A stretch of DNA of 64,000 nucleotides from Sulfurivermis fontis (GTDB lineage: Bacteria > Pseudomonadota > Gammaproteobacteria > Thiohalomonadales > Thiohalomonadaceae), in the NCBI RefSeq assembly GCF_004001245.1, contig NZ_AP018724.1, forward strand, positions 538,501 to 602,500, in the 5' to 3' direction. Shown piece by piece: positions 1 to 10,784 of the stretch. Every line of letters begins with the position of its first letter. Within the stretch, counting starts at the first letter, position 1. Under the pieces are notes generated by a model, which was given only the letters and a program-made list of their open reading frames with translations, was not told where the DNA came from and searched no databases. Position numbers and translations under genes: made by a program.

Positions 1-328
1 TGAACAGGAAGCCGCCGAGGAAGGTCAGCGCCATCACCGCCAGGCTTGCAACCGCCCAGCCGGTGGCGCCTTCCACCAGGGCGGCGATGAACACCAGCAG
101 GGCGAGGCCGAACAGCAGCAGATTGCCGTTCCACAGCCAGGACTCCAGGCGGCCGGCGAGGTCGGATTGCTGCTGCGCCGTCGGGCGGGGCAGGCGGGCG
201 AGACGGCCGGCGCGCTGGGCGAGGGCGTGGATGTGGCGGGCATCCACCCCGGTGCCGTCGGCCAGGGTGTCCACCGCGTGGCGGGCGTGTACCGGATCGG
301 GGAACAGGAAGTAGAGTCGGCGTTTCAT
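1..328 (-). CDS. Small membrane protein, partial (C-terminus beyond window)
   Basis: The frame opens at an ATG at 328 and reads leftward off the window edge, giving 109 codons without a stop. The first half (about residues 1-60) is soluble and basic, starting MKRRLYFLFPD. It is followed by two hydrophobic stretches at about residues 66-85 and 88-109 that look like membrane segments. I do not recognise a named family; the layout (short cytoplasmic head, paired helices) suggests a small inner-membrane protein. It is divergent from rsuA across about 145 bp. The function is unknown and the length cannot be judged because the gene is cut. Confidence 0.6.
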   Translation of the reverse strand, partial: MKRRLYFLFPDPVHARHAVDTLADGTGVDARHIHALAQRAGRLARLPRPTAQQQSDLAGRLESWLWNGNLLLFGLALLVFIAALVEGATGWAVASLAVMALTFLGGFLF

Positions 329-473
329 GGGGGGCCTCCCGGCGTAGGGCGCCTGTTGGCGGTGTGTACCTAAAGCTATAGAAATGTTGAGCCGATTTAT
401 CAAGTTTTGCCGGTGGTAGAATGCCGCCACTTTGGTCCGGGGGTGGAACAACGGCGTGAAAACAGAAGGCAGC

Positions 474-1166
474 ATGCGGCTGGACCGCTACGTCAGCCAG
501 GCGGCCGGGGTGTCGCGGGCGGCGGTGCGCGCGCTGCTGCGGCGCGGTGCCGTGAGCGTGGACGGCAGGGTGGTCAAGGCGGCCGACCTGCAGGTGCCGG
601 CCGGCAGCCGGGTCGAACTGGAGGGCCAGCCGCTGGCCCTGCCCGGTCCGCGCTATTTCATGCTCCACAAGCCGGCCGGGGTGGTGTGCTCCACCAGCGA
701 CGGCGAGCATGCCACGGTGCTCAGTCTGCTGGCGGAGCCGCGCCGCGAACTGCTGCACCCGGTGGGGCGGCTGGACATCGATACCACCGGCCTGGTGCTG
801 CTCACCGACGATGGCGCCTGGTCCCATGGCATCACCAGCCCGCGTCGCCACCGCGACAAGGTCTACCGCGCCACCCTGGCCGAGCCGCTGGCGGCGGATG
901 CCGCGGCGCGCCTTGCCGCCGGCCTGCTGCTCAAGGGCGAGGAGAAACCCACCCTGCCGGCGCAACTGGACATCCTGTCCCCCACCGAGGCGCGCATCAC
1001 CCTGCACGAGGGGCGCTACCACCAGGTCAAGCGCATGTTCGCCGCCCTGGGCAATCGCGTGATCGCGCTGCACCGCGAGGCCATCGGCGCGGTGGTGCTC
1101 GACCCGTCCCTCGCGCCGGGGCAGTACCGCGCCTTGCGCGCCGACGAGGTGGCGGCCCTGCGATGA
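474..1166 (+). CDS. rsuA: 16S rRNA pseudouridine(516) synthase RsuA
   Basis: This 230-residue protein isomerises U516 of 16S rRNA to pseudouridine. An S4 RNA-binding domain occupies about residues 1-45 (MRLDRYVSQ...). The RsuA/RluB-type catalytic domain follows, with the signature GRLDIDTTGLVLLT, where Asp101 is the expected nucleophile. The length matches the roughly 231 residues usual for RsuA. I chose the ATG at 474 because the family starts MRLD and an AGAAGG lies just upstream; an earlier in-frame start at 432 would add 14 residues with no homology. The stop overlaps the start of rsmC (ATGA), so the two rRNA-modification genes are translationally coupled. Confidence 0.9.
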   Translation: MRLDRYVSQAAGVSRAAVRALLRRGAVSVDGRVVKAADLQVPAGSRVELEGQPLALPGPRYFMLHKPAGVVCSTSDGEHATVLSLLAEPRRELLHPVGRLDIDTTGLVLLTDDGAWSHGITSPRRHRDKVYRATLAEPLAADAAARLAAGLLLKGEEKPTLPAQLDILSPTEARITLHEGRYHQVKRMFAALGNRVIALHREAIGAVVLDPSLAPGQYRALRADEVAALR

Positions 1167-2188
1167 GTCACGACGGCGCCCTGGCCCTGCTGTTTCCATT
1201 TCTCCGCGCGCAAAGCGCGCCGGCACTGTGGGTGCTCGACGAGCACGGCGGCGGTCCCGGCATGCCGTCGCCCAACCGCGCGGTGACCGTGCTGTCCAAC
1301 CGCATCGACGTGACGGAGGAGATGCAGGCCGCCGGCTGGGTCGTGCAGTTTTCCGACTTCGATTTCGCCCCCTGGCCGGCGGGCAGCCTCGATGCGATCT
1401 TCTTTCGTGTCGCCAAGGAAAAGCCGGTGGTGCACCACGTCATCAACGCGGCGGCCGAGCGGCTTGCGCCGGGCGGCCGCCTGCTGCTCAGCGGCGGCAA
1501 GCAGCAGGGCATCAAGACCTATGCGCGGCACGCCGCGGAGCGTCTCGGCGGAGCGCTCGATTTCAGGAAGATGGGCAATGAATATCTGGCGGTGATCCGG
1601 TGTGGCGACCAGCGCGGTGCGGCCCTGGATGAGCGCGACTATGCGACGCTGCGTCCGGTGATCAGCGACGGTGCGCTGAGCTACCTCAGCAAGCCGGGCC
1701 TGTACGGTTGGGACAAGGTGGATGCCGGCAGCGCCCTGCTGGTGGCGCATCTGCCGGAGTGCGCGCCGCAGCAGGTGCTGGACCTGGGTTGCGGCTATGG
1801 CTATCTGTCGGTGCAGGCCTGGCACCGGCTGCAACCGCCGCGCATTGTCGCCACGGACAACAATGCCGCCGCGCTGCTCGCCTGCCGCGCCAACTTCGCG
1901 GCGCAGGGTATCGTTGGCGAGGTGATCGGCGCCGATTGCGGCGCGGGCGTCGACGGGCTGTTCGATCTGGTGCTGTGCAATCCGCCCTTCCATCAGGGCT
2001 TCGGCGTCGAGCGCGATCTCACCGAACGCTTTGTCGCCAGTGCGCGCCGCCATACTTCCGCGCAGGGGCAGGCACTGTTCGTCAGCAATGCCTTCCTGCC
2101 GCTGGAACAGGTGGCGCGGCGGCATTATGCGCAGGTCACCACCCTGGCCAACGACGGCCGCTTCCGGGTGACGCAGATGTTGCCGTAA
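1163..2188 (+). CDS. rsmC: 16S rRNA (guanine1207-N2)-methyltransferase RsmC
   Basis: This 341-residue SAM-dependent methyltransferase targets G1207 in helix 34 of 16S rRNA. It has the two-domain layout of RsmC. An N-terminal degenerate Rossmann half contains SGGKQQGIKT. A C-terminal catalytic half has the SAM motif LDLGCGYGYL near residue 205 and the N2-guanine signature NPPFHQG near residue 273. The start ATG at 1163 overlaps the rsuA stop by four bases. The frame stays open far upstream, but that part is the wrong frame of rsuA. It ends 30 bp before a bidirectional hairpin shared with the convergent cold-shock gene. Confidence 0.92.
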   Translation: MSHDGALALLFPFLRAQSAPALWVLDEHGGGPGMPSPNRAVTVLSNRIDVTEEMQAAGWVVQFSDFDFAPWPAGSLDAIFFRVAKEKPVVHHVINAAAERLAPGGRLLLSGGKQQGIKTYARHAAERLGGALDFRKMGNEYLAVIRCGDQRGAALDERDYATLRPVISDGALSYLSKPGLYGWDKVDAGSALLVAHLPECAPQQVLDLGCGYGYLSVQAWHRLQPPRIVATDNNAAALLACRANFAAQGIVGEVIGADCGAGVDGLFDLVLCNPPFHQGFGVERDLTERFVASARRHTSAQGQALFVSNAFLPLEQVARRHYAQVTTLANDGRFRVTQMLP

Positions 2189-2217
2189 CAGCGGGCAGGC
2201 TTATCTTTCCCCTGAAA

Positions 2218-2248
2218 CGAAGAACCCCGCCAGGGGCGGGGTTCTTCG
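2218..2248. terminator. Bidirectional hairpin between rsmC and the cold-shock gene
   Basis: A perfect 14-bp stem (2218-2231 with 2235-2248) has a 3-nt loop and lies between convergent genes. The T content after the stem is modest on either strand, so termination in both directions is inferred from position and stem strength. Confidence 0.75.
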
Positions 2249-2272
2249 GTCAGAACGTGAAACGGTTCTGGC

Positions 2273-2476
2273 TTACTGGGCGACGACGTTGCTCGCCTGC
2301 GGACCCTTGGGGCCGTTCTGCAGGTCGAAGGTCACCTTCTGGCCTTCGGCCAGGGTCTTGAAGCCGGAGCCCTGGATGGCGGAGAAGTGGACGAAAACGT
2401 CCGCACCGCCGTTGTCCTGGGTGATGAAGCCAAAACCCTTAGCCTCGTTGAACCATTTCACAGTACCGGTAGCCAT
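2273..2476 (-). CDS. Cold-shock protein, CspA family
   Basis: This 67-residue single cold-shock domain protein binds single-stranded RNA/DNA and acts as an RNA chaperone. It contains the RNP1 motif KGFGFI and RNP2 motif VFVHF and has the family's usual length. The ATG at 2476 follows a GAGG about 9 nt upstream. A sigma70-like promoter about 125 bp upstream would give a leader of over 100 nt, as in cold-inducible csp genes. The paralogue cannot be assigned, so no symbol is given. Confidence 0.95.
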   Translation of the reverse strand: MATGTVKWFNEAKGFGFITQDNGGADVFVHFSAIQGSGFKTLAEGQKVTFDLQNGPKGPQASNVVAQ

Positions 2477-2600
2477 TACTTAATACCTCAAAAACAATTA
2501 ATTAGGGTGGTGCGTGCAGTTCATGAGAGGGGGTGTTCGGGAGGTATCACGGAGGAGTGACGACCTAAACTACCACTGCCATCATCTGCAGCTGTCGGGC

Positions 2601-2630
2601 ACTATACCCCCTTCCTTCGCCGAACGCCAA
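2601..2630 (-). promoter_or_regulatory. Probable sigma70 promoter and long leader of the cold-shock gene
   Basis: On the minus strand a TTGGCG (-35, 2630-2625) and TATAGT (-10, 2606-2601) are separated by 18 bp. Transcription would start near 2594, leaving a leader of roughly 117 nt before the ATG at 2476. A long untranslated leader is the usual seat of cold-shock control; the leader fold was not computed. Confidence 0.5.
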
Positions 2631-2711
2631 GGAATTCTTGAGGCAAGTTTAGGGAAACCGGCGGGCCGATGTGTTAGCCTGTCGCCACCGTTTGCGCGGC
2701 ACAATTTCAAG

Positions 2712-2916
2712 GGAAGGTCTGAATAAGTCCATCCTGGACTTCTCAGGTCGCTCCCGCCCCTCCCTGGGCTGCGCGACATAAGTCCATCCGTGGACAAAAC
2801 CACGCCAAGCGAAAAGTGTGATTTTCGCTTGGCTTCATTTTTCAACGACTTATCGTCGTTGAAAAATGGCGGCACATCCCTGTGCCGCGGAAGCTCTGAA
2901 CTTTTTCAGAGCTTCC
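2712..2916 (+). mobile_element. IS5-type MITE, copy A (full length, 205 bp)
   Basis: This is a non-autonomous element with terminal inverted repeats beginning GGAAGGTCTGAATAAGT, resembling IS5-group ends. It is flanked by a perfect CAAG duplication (2708-2711 and 2917-2920). Internal hairpins are visible: 12-bp arms 2804-2815/2822-2833 and 14-bp arms 2836-2849/2855-2868. The right end itself folds as a GGAAGCTCTGAA-type hairpin. There is no transposase; short open frames across it are spurious. Copy B is nearly identical. Confidence 0.85.
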
Positions 2917-2920
2917 CAAG

Positions 2921-3109
2921 GCGGTGCCCGTGTAGCCGTCCACCACCTGTCCGTGCCGGTCCTCGTCACCGCAGGTACCACCATCAACGACAAACCATTC
3001 GGGGATGCCGGTCTCTCCGGTAGGGCCCCGCCGCGACATTCCCCTGTCCCGGACTTGGCACAGCCGTGATGGCACGGTTGTGCGCACCACTATCAAGCTG
3101 GAGGTTTTC
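2921..3109. other. Intergenic stretch before the RRM gene
   Basis: This is about 190 bp between MITE copy A and the RRM gene. It holds a plausible ribosome-binding site (GCTGGAGG) next to the ATG at 3110. I saw no coding signal or recognisable regulatory motif, though it probably carries the promoter of the RRM gene. Confidence 0.4.
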
Positions 3110-3373
3110 ATGAAAACGATGTTTGTCGGCAATCTGGCCCCGGAAACGCGCGAAGATGACGTGCGCGAGCTGTTTGCGCAGTTCGGCACCGTGCGCGGCG
3201 TGAAGATCGCCATGGACGTGTTCAGCGGCAATTGCCGCGGTCATGCCCTGGTGGACATGGAGGGGCACGAGACCCGTGCCGCCATCGCCGCTCTCAATGG
3301 CACCCAGTACAAGGGCAAGGCGCTCAAGGTGGTCGAGGAGCAGCCGCGCAAGGGTCGCGGCGGCCGCCGTTAA
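3110..3373 (+). CDS. RRM-type RNA-binding protein
   Basis: This 87-residue protein is a single RNA-recognition motif. RNP2 is MFVGNL near the N-terminus and RNP1 is CRGHALVDM in the middle. A short basic Gly/Arg tail (KGRGGRR) resembles bacterial and cyanobacterial glycine-rich RNA-binding proteins. The ATG at 3110 follows GGAGG; upstream in-frame starts lack homology. Bacterial RRM proteins of this size bind mRNA and are often cold- or stress-regulated, which fits the nearby csp gene, but any link is inferred. Confidence 0.9.
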   Translation: MKTMFVGNLAPETREDDVRELFAQFGTVRGVKIAMDVFSGNCRGHALVDMEGHETRAAIAALNGTQYKGKALKVVEEQPRKGRGGRR

Positions 3374-3379
3374 AGTACG

Positions 3380-3763
3380 CTAACCGGCGTTTCCCTCCGG
3401 AGGCGCCGTTTCCTCCTCCTTCCCGCCCAATGCCGCCAGCACCCGGTGGCGTGCCTGGGCCAGTGCCGTGCGGGCCTGGCGCAGTTTTTCCTCCGAGCCA
3501 TCCTGCCGCTCCAGCCAGTGCAGGCTGCTGCGGTGGTAATCCTCGAACACACGCCGCGCCGCCGCGAGATCGGGCGGCGGGGGCTCGGCCGCGACCGGCG
3601 CGACCTCGCCTTCCAGCCGTGTCACGAGGGTGGAGCGTGGCACCATGCGCTGTGCCCCGTTGTCCAGGCTGCGCGCCAGCAGCGGGTTGATCTTCTCGTA
3701 GGTCGAGCCCTGCCAGAGAAAGCGCTGGCCGGGGCGAAGCTGGTGAAATTTGGCTTCCATCAT
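3380..3763 (-). CDS. Conserved hypothetical protein with helical C-terminus
   Basis: This 127-residue soluble protein begins MMEAKFHQLRPGQ (start 3763 or 3760). The N-terminal third looks like a small beta domain, with FLWQGSTYEKI followed by a PRSTLVTRL segment. A proline-rich linker leads to a charged, Ala/Arg/Glu-rich helical tail of about residues 65-115. I recognise no family. The frame stays open well beyond the start, but that region is antisense to the membrane protein that begins at 3803 on the other strand. It converges with the RRM gene, with stops 6 bp apart. Confidence 0.6.
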   Translation of the reverse strand: MMEAKFHQLRPGQRFLWQGSTYEKINPLLARSLDNGAQRMVPRSTLVTRLEGEVAPVAAEPPPPDLAAARRVFEDYHRSSLHWLERQDGSEEKLRQARTALAQARHRVLAALGGKEEETAPPEGNAG

Positions 3764-3802
3764 GGGTGCCTGGAGTATCCTGTCGCGGTGGAGGATGCCG
3801 TC

Positions 3803-4699
3803 ATGGAGAAAACAGCAGTCAAGCTCATGCTCACCCTGGCCGTCGGCGCCCTGCTGGCGTTGGCGGCCAGCGGCGCGCTCGACCGTGCCGGATTCGAGTA
3901 TACCGAGCGCAGCTTCAAGCGGGCACTGGTGACCTTTGCCGTGGCGCGTGGGCTCAACGCGGTGATTTCGGTGGCGCAGGGTACGGAGATCGCGGTGGAG
4001 CCGGCCGGGGTCGGCGTGAACTTCGCGCCGGGCCAGGTGCTCGATCCGGTCAACGACCTGGTCGAGCAGTTCTCCTGGGTGATGCTGGCCAGCGCCACCG
4101 CCCTCGGCCTGCAGCGCCTGTTGCTGGAACTGTTTGCCACGACGGGCTTCACCGGGCTGCTGGTGATGGCGTGGGCGCTGGCCTTGCTGCTGTTGTGGTT
4201 GCCGCGCCTGGCCCCGCGGGCGCGGGTCTGGCTGCTGCGCCTCGGCCTCCTGCTGCTCGCGCTGCGTTTCGTCGTGCCCCTGCTGGCGCTGACCGGCGAG
4301 CTGTTTTACAGCGGCTTCCTGCACGAGCGCTACGCCGCCTCGACCGAGCGCATCGAGCAGGTGACGGGCACCATCCGCGAGATCAACGAAGGTGCCGAGC
4401 GGGAGGCCGCGGCGGCGGAGGTGGACCCGTCCCTGCTGGATCGGATGCGGCGGGCCTACCAGTCGGCCATGTCCGCATTGGATGTGGGCAGTTATCTGGA
4501 TCGCTACGAGCAGGCGGCGGCGGATGTGAGCGAGCAGGTGGTCAATCTGATCGTGGTGTTTCTGGTGCAGACCGTGCTGCTGCCCTTGCTGTTTCTGTGG
4601 GGGTTGCTGCGCGGCATCGGCTGGCTCTGGCGTCTGCCCCTGCCGGTAGCGGACGGGCGTGCTTTACGCGCCGATGCAGGCGGTGCATCGGGACAATGA
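3803..4699 (+). CDS. Multi-pass membrane protein of unknown function
   Basis: This 298-residue inner-membrane protein starts with a hydrophobic segment (about residues 7-24). Two or three further helices lie around residues 90-165 and one near 245-275. The stretch between (about 175-240) is polar, helical and Glu/Ala-rich and may be periplasmic or form a coiled coil. The ATG at 3803 is divergent from the hypothetical gene on the other strand by 39 bp; upstream in-frame codons are antisense to that gene. I could not name the family. The final 15 residues are unusually Gly/Ala-rich. Confidence 0.65.
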   Translation: MEKTAVKLMLTLAVGALLALAASGALDRAGFEYTERSFKRALVTFAVARGLNAVISVAQGTEIAVEPAGVGVNFAPGQVLDPVNDLVEQFSWVMLASATALGLQRLLLELFATTGFTGLLVMAWALALLLLWLPRLAPRARVWLLRLGLLLLALRFVVPLLALTGELFYSGFLHERYAASTERIEQVTGTIREINEGAEREAAAAEVDPSLLDRMRRAYQSAMSALDVGSYLDRYEQAAADVSEQVVNLIVVFLVQTVLLPLLFLWGLLRGIGWLWRLPLPVADGRALRADAGGASGQ

Positions 4700-4885
4700 A
4701 CTGCCAATTTTGGCGCAATGTGGCGGCTCGTCCGCCAAAAATGGCATAAATTGGGGTGCCCCAGTGAGTCGTCTCATGGGCATGTCGTGAGTAATTCTCT
4801 TTGTGTGGCAACGGCTTGGAACGCTGCGTCGGTCCCGGGACGGAGTTGGTACGGTGTGTGCAATAAATAACATCGTAATGACTCC

Positions 4886-4978
4886 TCCAGGGGATGACAG
4901 GCGTGTGGTGGGACCTCCTGTGGTTTTAAGTTTTGTCATCCCCTCTTTCCAAGCCCAGGGCCACCTGGGCTTTTTTTT
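4886..4978 (+). ncRNA. Candidate small RNA upstream of recQ
   Basis: A 10-bp perfect stem (4890-4899 with 4934-4943) encloses a 34-nt loop and is followed by a strong intrinsic terminator. The nearest upstream coding region ends 190 bp earlier, and recQ starts 115 bp downstream. It does not carry the SRP-RNA tetraloop motif and I could not match it to 6S, tmRNA or a known riboswitch. No convincing promoter was identified. It could instead be the long 3' end of the membrane-protein transcript. Confidence 0.3.
4951..4978 (+). terminator. Intrinsic terminator upstream of recQ
   Basis: A 9-bp GC-rich stem AAGCCCAGG/CCTGGGCTT with a 4-nt loop runs directly into eight Ts. It is a textbook Rho-independent terminator on the plus strand. 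Confidence 0.9.
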
Positions 4979-5092
4979 GCCCGGCGAACAGTCGGCTTGA
5001 GCTCCGACGGCCTGCGGCCTGGGGCGTTGTTCCGGTGGTAAACTTCGCCCCTTCCATGATTTCCCGTCCGTAACCCTGTGAGAGGCATGGCC

Positions 5093-7204
<2,112 letters not shown>

Positions 7205-7228
<24 letters not shown>

Positions 7229-7302
7229 GTGCGCCACGCGCACGGCTGTTTGTACTTCAAACTCGCGCAGCGAGTTCACCTCCTTGTATCTTTATATCTG
7301 CC
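7205..7302. repeat. Palindromic repeat family PR-A, copy 1
   Basis: The left arm GAGATACAAGATGCAAGGG and right arm CCTTGTATCTTTATATC flank a core that contains GTGCGC-GCGCAC-like and ACTCGCGCAGCGAGT palindromes. The same architecture recurs near 20.6, 21.3, 24.4, 29.3 and 36.7 kb. This copy overlaps the recQ stop codon and ends at the stop of the convergent gene. Confidence 0.65.
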
Positions 7303-7722
7303 TTATCCTTCATGCAGCCCGCCCATGACGCTTTCGTCCACGGCGAAGCAGGCCTCCTGGCGCGGGTTGGCCGGGTCGCGCAGATGTTCGGCCAGGCAGA
7401 GGAACTCATGGCCCTGGCTGTCGCGCAGCGCGACATAGGGGCTGTGTTCCAGGGTTTCGTAGCGCGAGCTGTCGGCGAAGATGAAGTCGTAGTCGCCGTT
7501 GATGCTGACGGCGAAGTCGCCGCCGTGGGCCTCGCCGTAATCCTGCCAGCGGCTCTGCACGTCGGCCCCTTCGATGACCGGCGACATGCGTCCTTCCGGG
7601 GCGTCGTGCCAGGCGACCAGGGTGGGTTCGGTTTCCAGTTGCAGCGCCACGGCGCGGGCGATGGCGTTGGCCATCTGATAGTCCAGCGGCAGGCCGCGGA
7701 GGGTAAGTTCGATGTGTTTCAT
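7303..7722 (-). CDS. AF1514/DUF5619-like small protein, long paralogue
   Basis: This 139-residue soluble protein is clearly related to the divergent gene at 7827. Both carry [LV][LS][AS]W[HY]D, an EA/EN-HGG/RGG block and a 'D/V-I-N-G-D-Y-D/V-F' strand (here AHGGDFAVSINGDYDFIF). That pattern resembles the small AF1514/DUF5619 family, a group without an assigned reaction. This copy has an extra C-terminal half (about 90-139) that the partner lacks. The start ATG at 7722 follows a GGAGG-like stretch. No catalytic residues can be proposed. Confidence 0.6.
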   Translation of the reverse strand: MKHIELTLRGLPLDYQMANAIARAVALQLETEPTLVAWHDAPEGRMSPVIEGADVQSRWQDYGEAHGGDFAVSINGDYDFIFADSSRYETLEHSPYVALRDSQGHEFLCLAEHLRDPANPRQEACFAVDESVMGGLHEG

Positions 7723-7826
7723 GATGGCGTCCTCCGTTGCAGAGGTCGGGGTGAGTATTATTGAGCGAAATGCTCAGGATGATCCAAGCATAGTCCGCCA
7801 TGGCGGTCTGTCAAAGCGAGGGGGAT

Positions 7827-8111
7827 ATGGAACGGGTGATGATCGAGGCGGATGGCGCGGCGCTGGATTTCAACCATGCCAAACGTATGGCCGATGCGCT
7901 GGCGGCGGAACGGGTGGAAGAGCCGCTCCTGCTGTCGTGGTATGACCGGGCGCGCGACCTGGAGTCGCCGGCGGGGGTGAACGAGTGTCATCGCCACTGC
8001 GCCACGCCGGGTTATGTGGCCTATGCCGAGAACCGTGGCGGCACCTTGCTGGTGGATGTGGCGCGCGGCGCCTATGTGTTCTGCTATCGTCCCCTGGGTG
8101 AGTTCGCCTGA
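7827..8111 (+). CDS. AF1514/DUF5619-like small protein, short paralogue
   Basis: This 94-residue protein matches the AF1514/DUF5619-like pattern: an N-terminal helix FNHAKRMADAL, then LLLSWYDR, a Cys/His segment NECHRHC, and ENRGGTLLVDVARGAYVFCYR. I chose the ATG at 7827 because GAGGGG lies 3-8 nt upstream; an ATG at 7800 is possible but lacks a ribosome site. It is divergent from its longer paralogue, with starts 104 bp apart. It is followed 7 bp later by a methyltransferase gene, probably in one operon. The reaction is unknown. Confidence 0.65.
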   Translation: MERVMIEADGAALDFNHAKRMADALAAERVEEPLLLSWYDRARDLESPAGVNECHRHCATPGYVAYAENRGGTLLVDVARGAYVFCYRPLGEFA

Positions 8112-8118
8112 GGCGTAT

Positions 8119-8808
8119 ATGCAAAGCCTATCCCGTCATTGCCTGTGGTTGTGCTGGCTGCTGGCCGCGCTGGCGTGCGGTCCCTTACCGGCCGAGGAGA
8201 ACGTGGCGCCCGGCATCAACCGACACTATGAAAACCCCGATTTCGCGCAATGGCGCGCTACCTTCGAGCAGCCGGGGCGCGAGGTGTATGCGCGGCGTAT
8301 GGACATCCTCGCCGCCACTGCGGTGCGGCCCGGCATGACCGTGGCCGATATCGGCGCCGGCAGCGGGCTGTTCACCCTGCTGTTCGCGCGCGAGGTGGGG
8401 ACGCAGGGACGGGTGTACGCGGTGGATATCGCACCGGAATTCGTCGCCGGTATCGCGGCGCGCGCCCGGGAGGAGGGATACGGCAACGTGGTCGGCGTGG
8501 TGAGCGAACAGCGCAGCACGCGCCTGGCGTCCGACGCCATCGATCTGGCCTTTGTCTGCGACACCTACCATCACTTCGAGTATCCGCAGGCCATGCTGGC
8601 GTCCATCCATCAGGCGCTGCGTCCCGGCGGCCGCCTGATCATCATCGACTTTCGCCGCGAGGCCGGTTTCAGCTCGCCCTGGGTGATGGGCCACGTGCGC
8701 GCCGGCGAGGCGCAGGTGATCGCGGAGGTCACGGCCGCCGGTTTCACCTTGACCGCGCAGCCGGATCTGCTGCGCAGCAACTATTTCCTGATCTTCACCA
8801 AGCAGTGA
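8119..8808 (+). CDS. Exported class I SAM-dependent methyltransferase
   Basis: This 229-residue protein opens with a hydrophobic export signal (RHCLWLCWLLAALACG, about residues 6-21) followed by PLPAEEN. The rest is a class I methyltransferase fold: motif I VADIGAGSGLF, acidic loop VYAVDIAPEF, post-motif segment LAFVCDTYHHF and the RPGGRLIIIDF strand. Methyltransferases with signal peptides are uncommon because SAM is cytosolic; similar proteins occur in several proteobacteria but their substrates are unknown to me. The start at 8119 follows a GAGG. It lies 7 bp after the AF1514-like gene and 5 bp before the GspE-type ATPase. Confidence 0.75.
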   Translation: MQSLSRHCLWLCWLLAALACGPLPAEENVAPGINRHYENPDFAQWRATFEQPGREVYARRMDILAATAVRPGMTVADIGAGSGLFTLLFAREVGTQGRVYAVDIAPEFVAGIAARAREEGYGNVVGVVSEQRSTRLASDAIDLAFVCDTYHHFEYPQAMLASIHQALRPGGRLIIIDFRREAGFSSPWVMGHVRAGEAQVIAEVTAAGFTLTAQPDLLRSNYFLIFTKQ

Positions 8809-8813
8809 TATCC

Positions 8814-10595
<1,782 letters not shown>

Positions 10596-10599
10596 TGCG

Positions 10600-10779
10600 A
10601 TGAGTGGTTGGGGGTGTCCGCACGACAGCAATGGCGAATGCCTCAAGGTGCCGGGGCGCGCCTGCGACCCGGGCATGAAGGGCTGCGTGCTGTTCGGCCG
10701 TTTCGCCTTCAGCAAGGAAGAGAAGAACCGGCCGGAGGAAGCGCGGCAGCGGCGCCGCGAGCGCGAGGGCCGCGGTTGA
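10600..10779 (+). CDS. Cysteine-rich small protein (59 aa)
   Basis: This short frame of 59 codons begins MSGWGCPHDSNGEC and has four Cys at 6, 14, 22 and 29 (C-x7-C-x7-C-x6-C), then an Arg/Glu-rich tail. The spacing suggests a small metal (Zn or Fe-S) site or a disulfide knuckle. The ATG is 5 bp after the stop of the GspE-type ATPase, implying co-transcription. I recognise no named family. Conserved neighbourhood and Cys pattern would be the way to confirm that it is real. Confidence 0.6.
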   Translation: MSGWGCPHDSNGECLKVPGRACDPGMKGCVLFGRFAFSKEEKNRPEEARQRRREREGRG

Positions 10780-10784
10780 GCCGG

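Noticed and set aside
407..1160. Long open frame continuous with rsmC on the plus strand
   Set aside because: It overlaps rsuA in another frame and reads as Arg/Gly/Ala-rich sequence without domain; RsmC homology begins at 1163.
2866..3069. Short frames starting MAAHPCAAEALN at three places
   Set aside because: They arise from the right half of the MITE, recur with each copy and are broken by its boundaries; no ribosome site.
4886..4978. SRP 4.5S RNA or 6S RNA
   Set aside because: It lacks the GGAAGGAAGCAG-type SRP apical motif and the long bulged duplex of 6S RNA.
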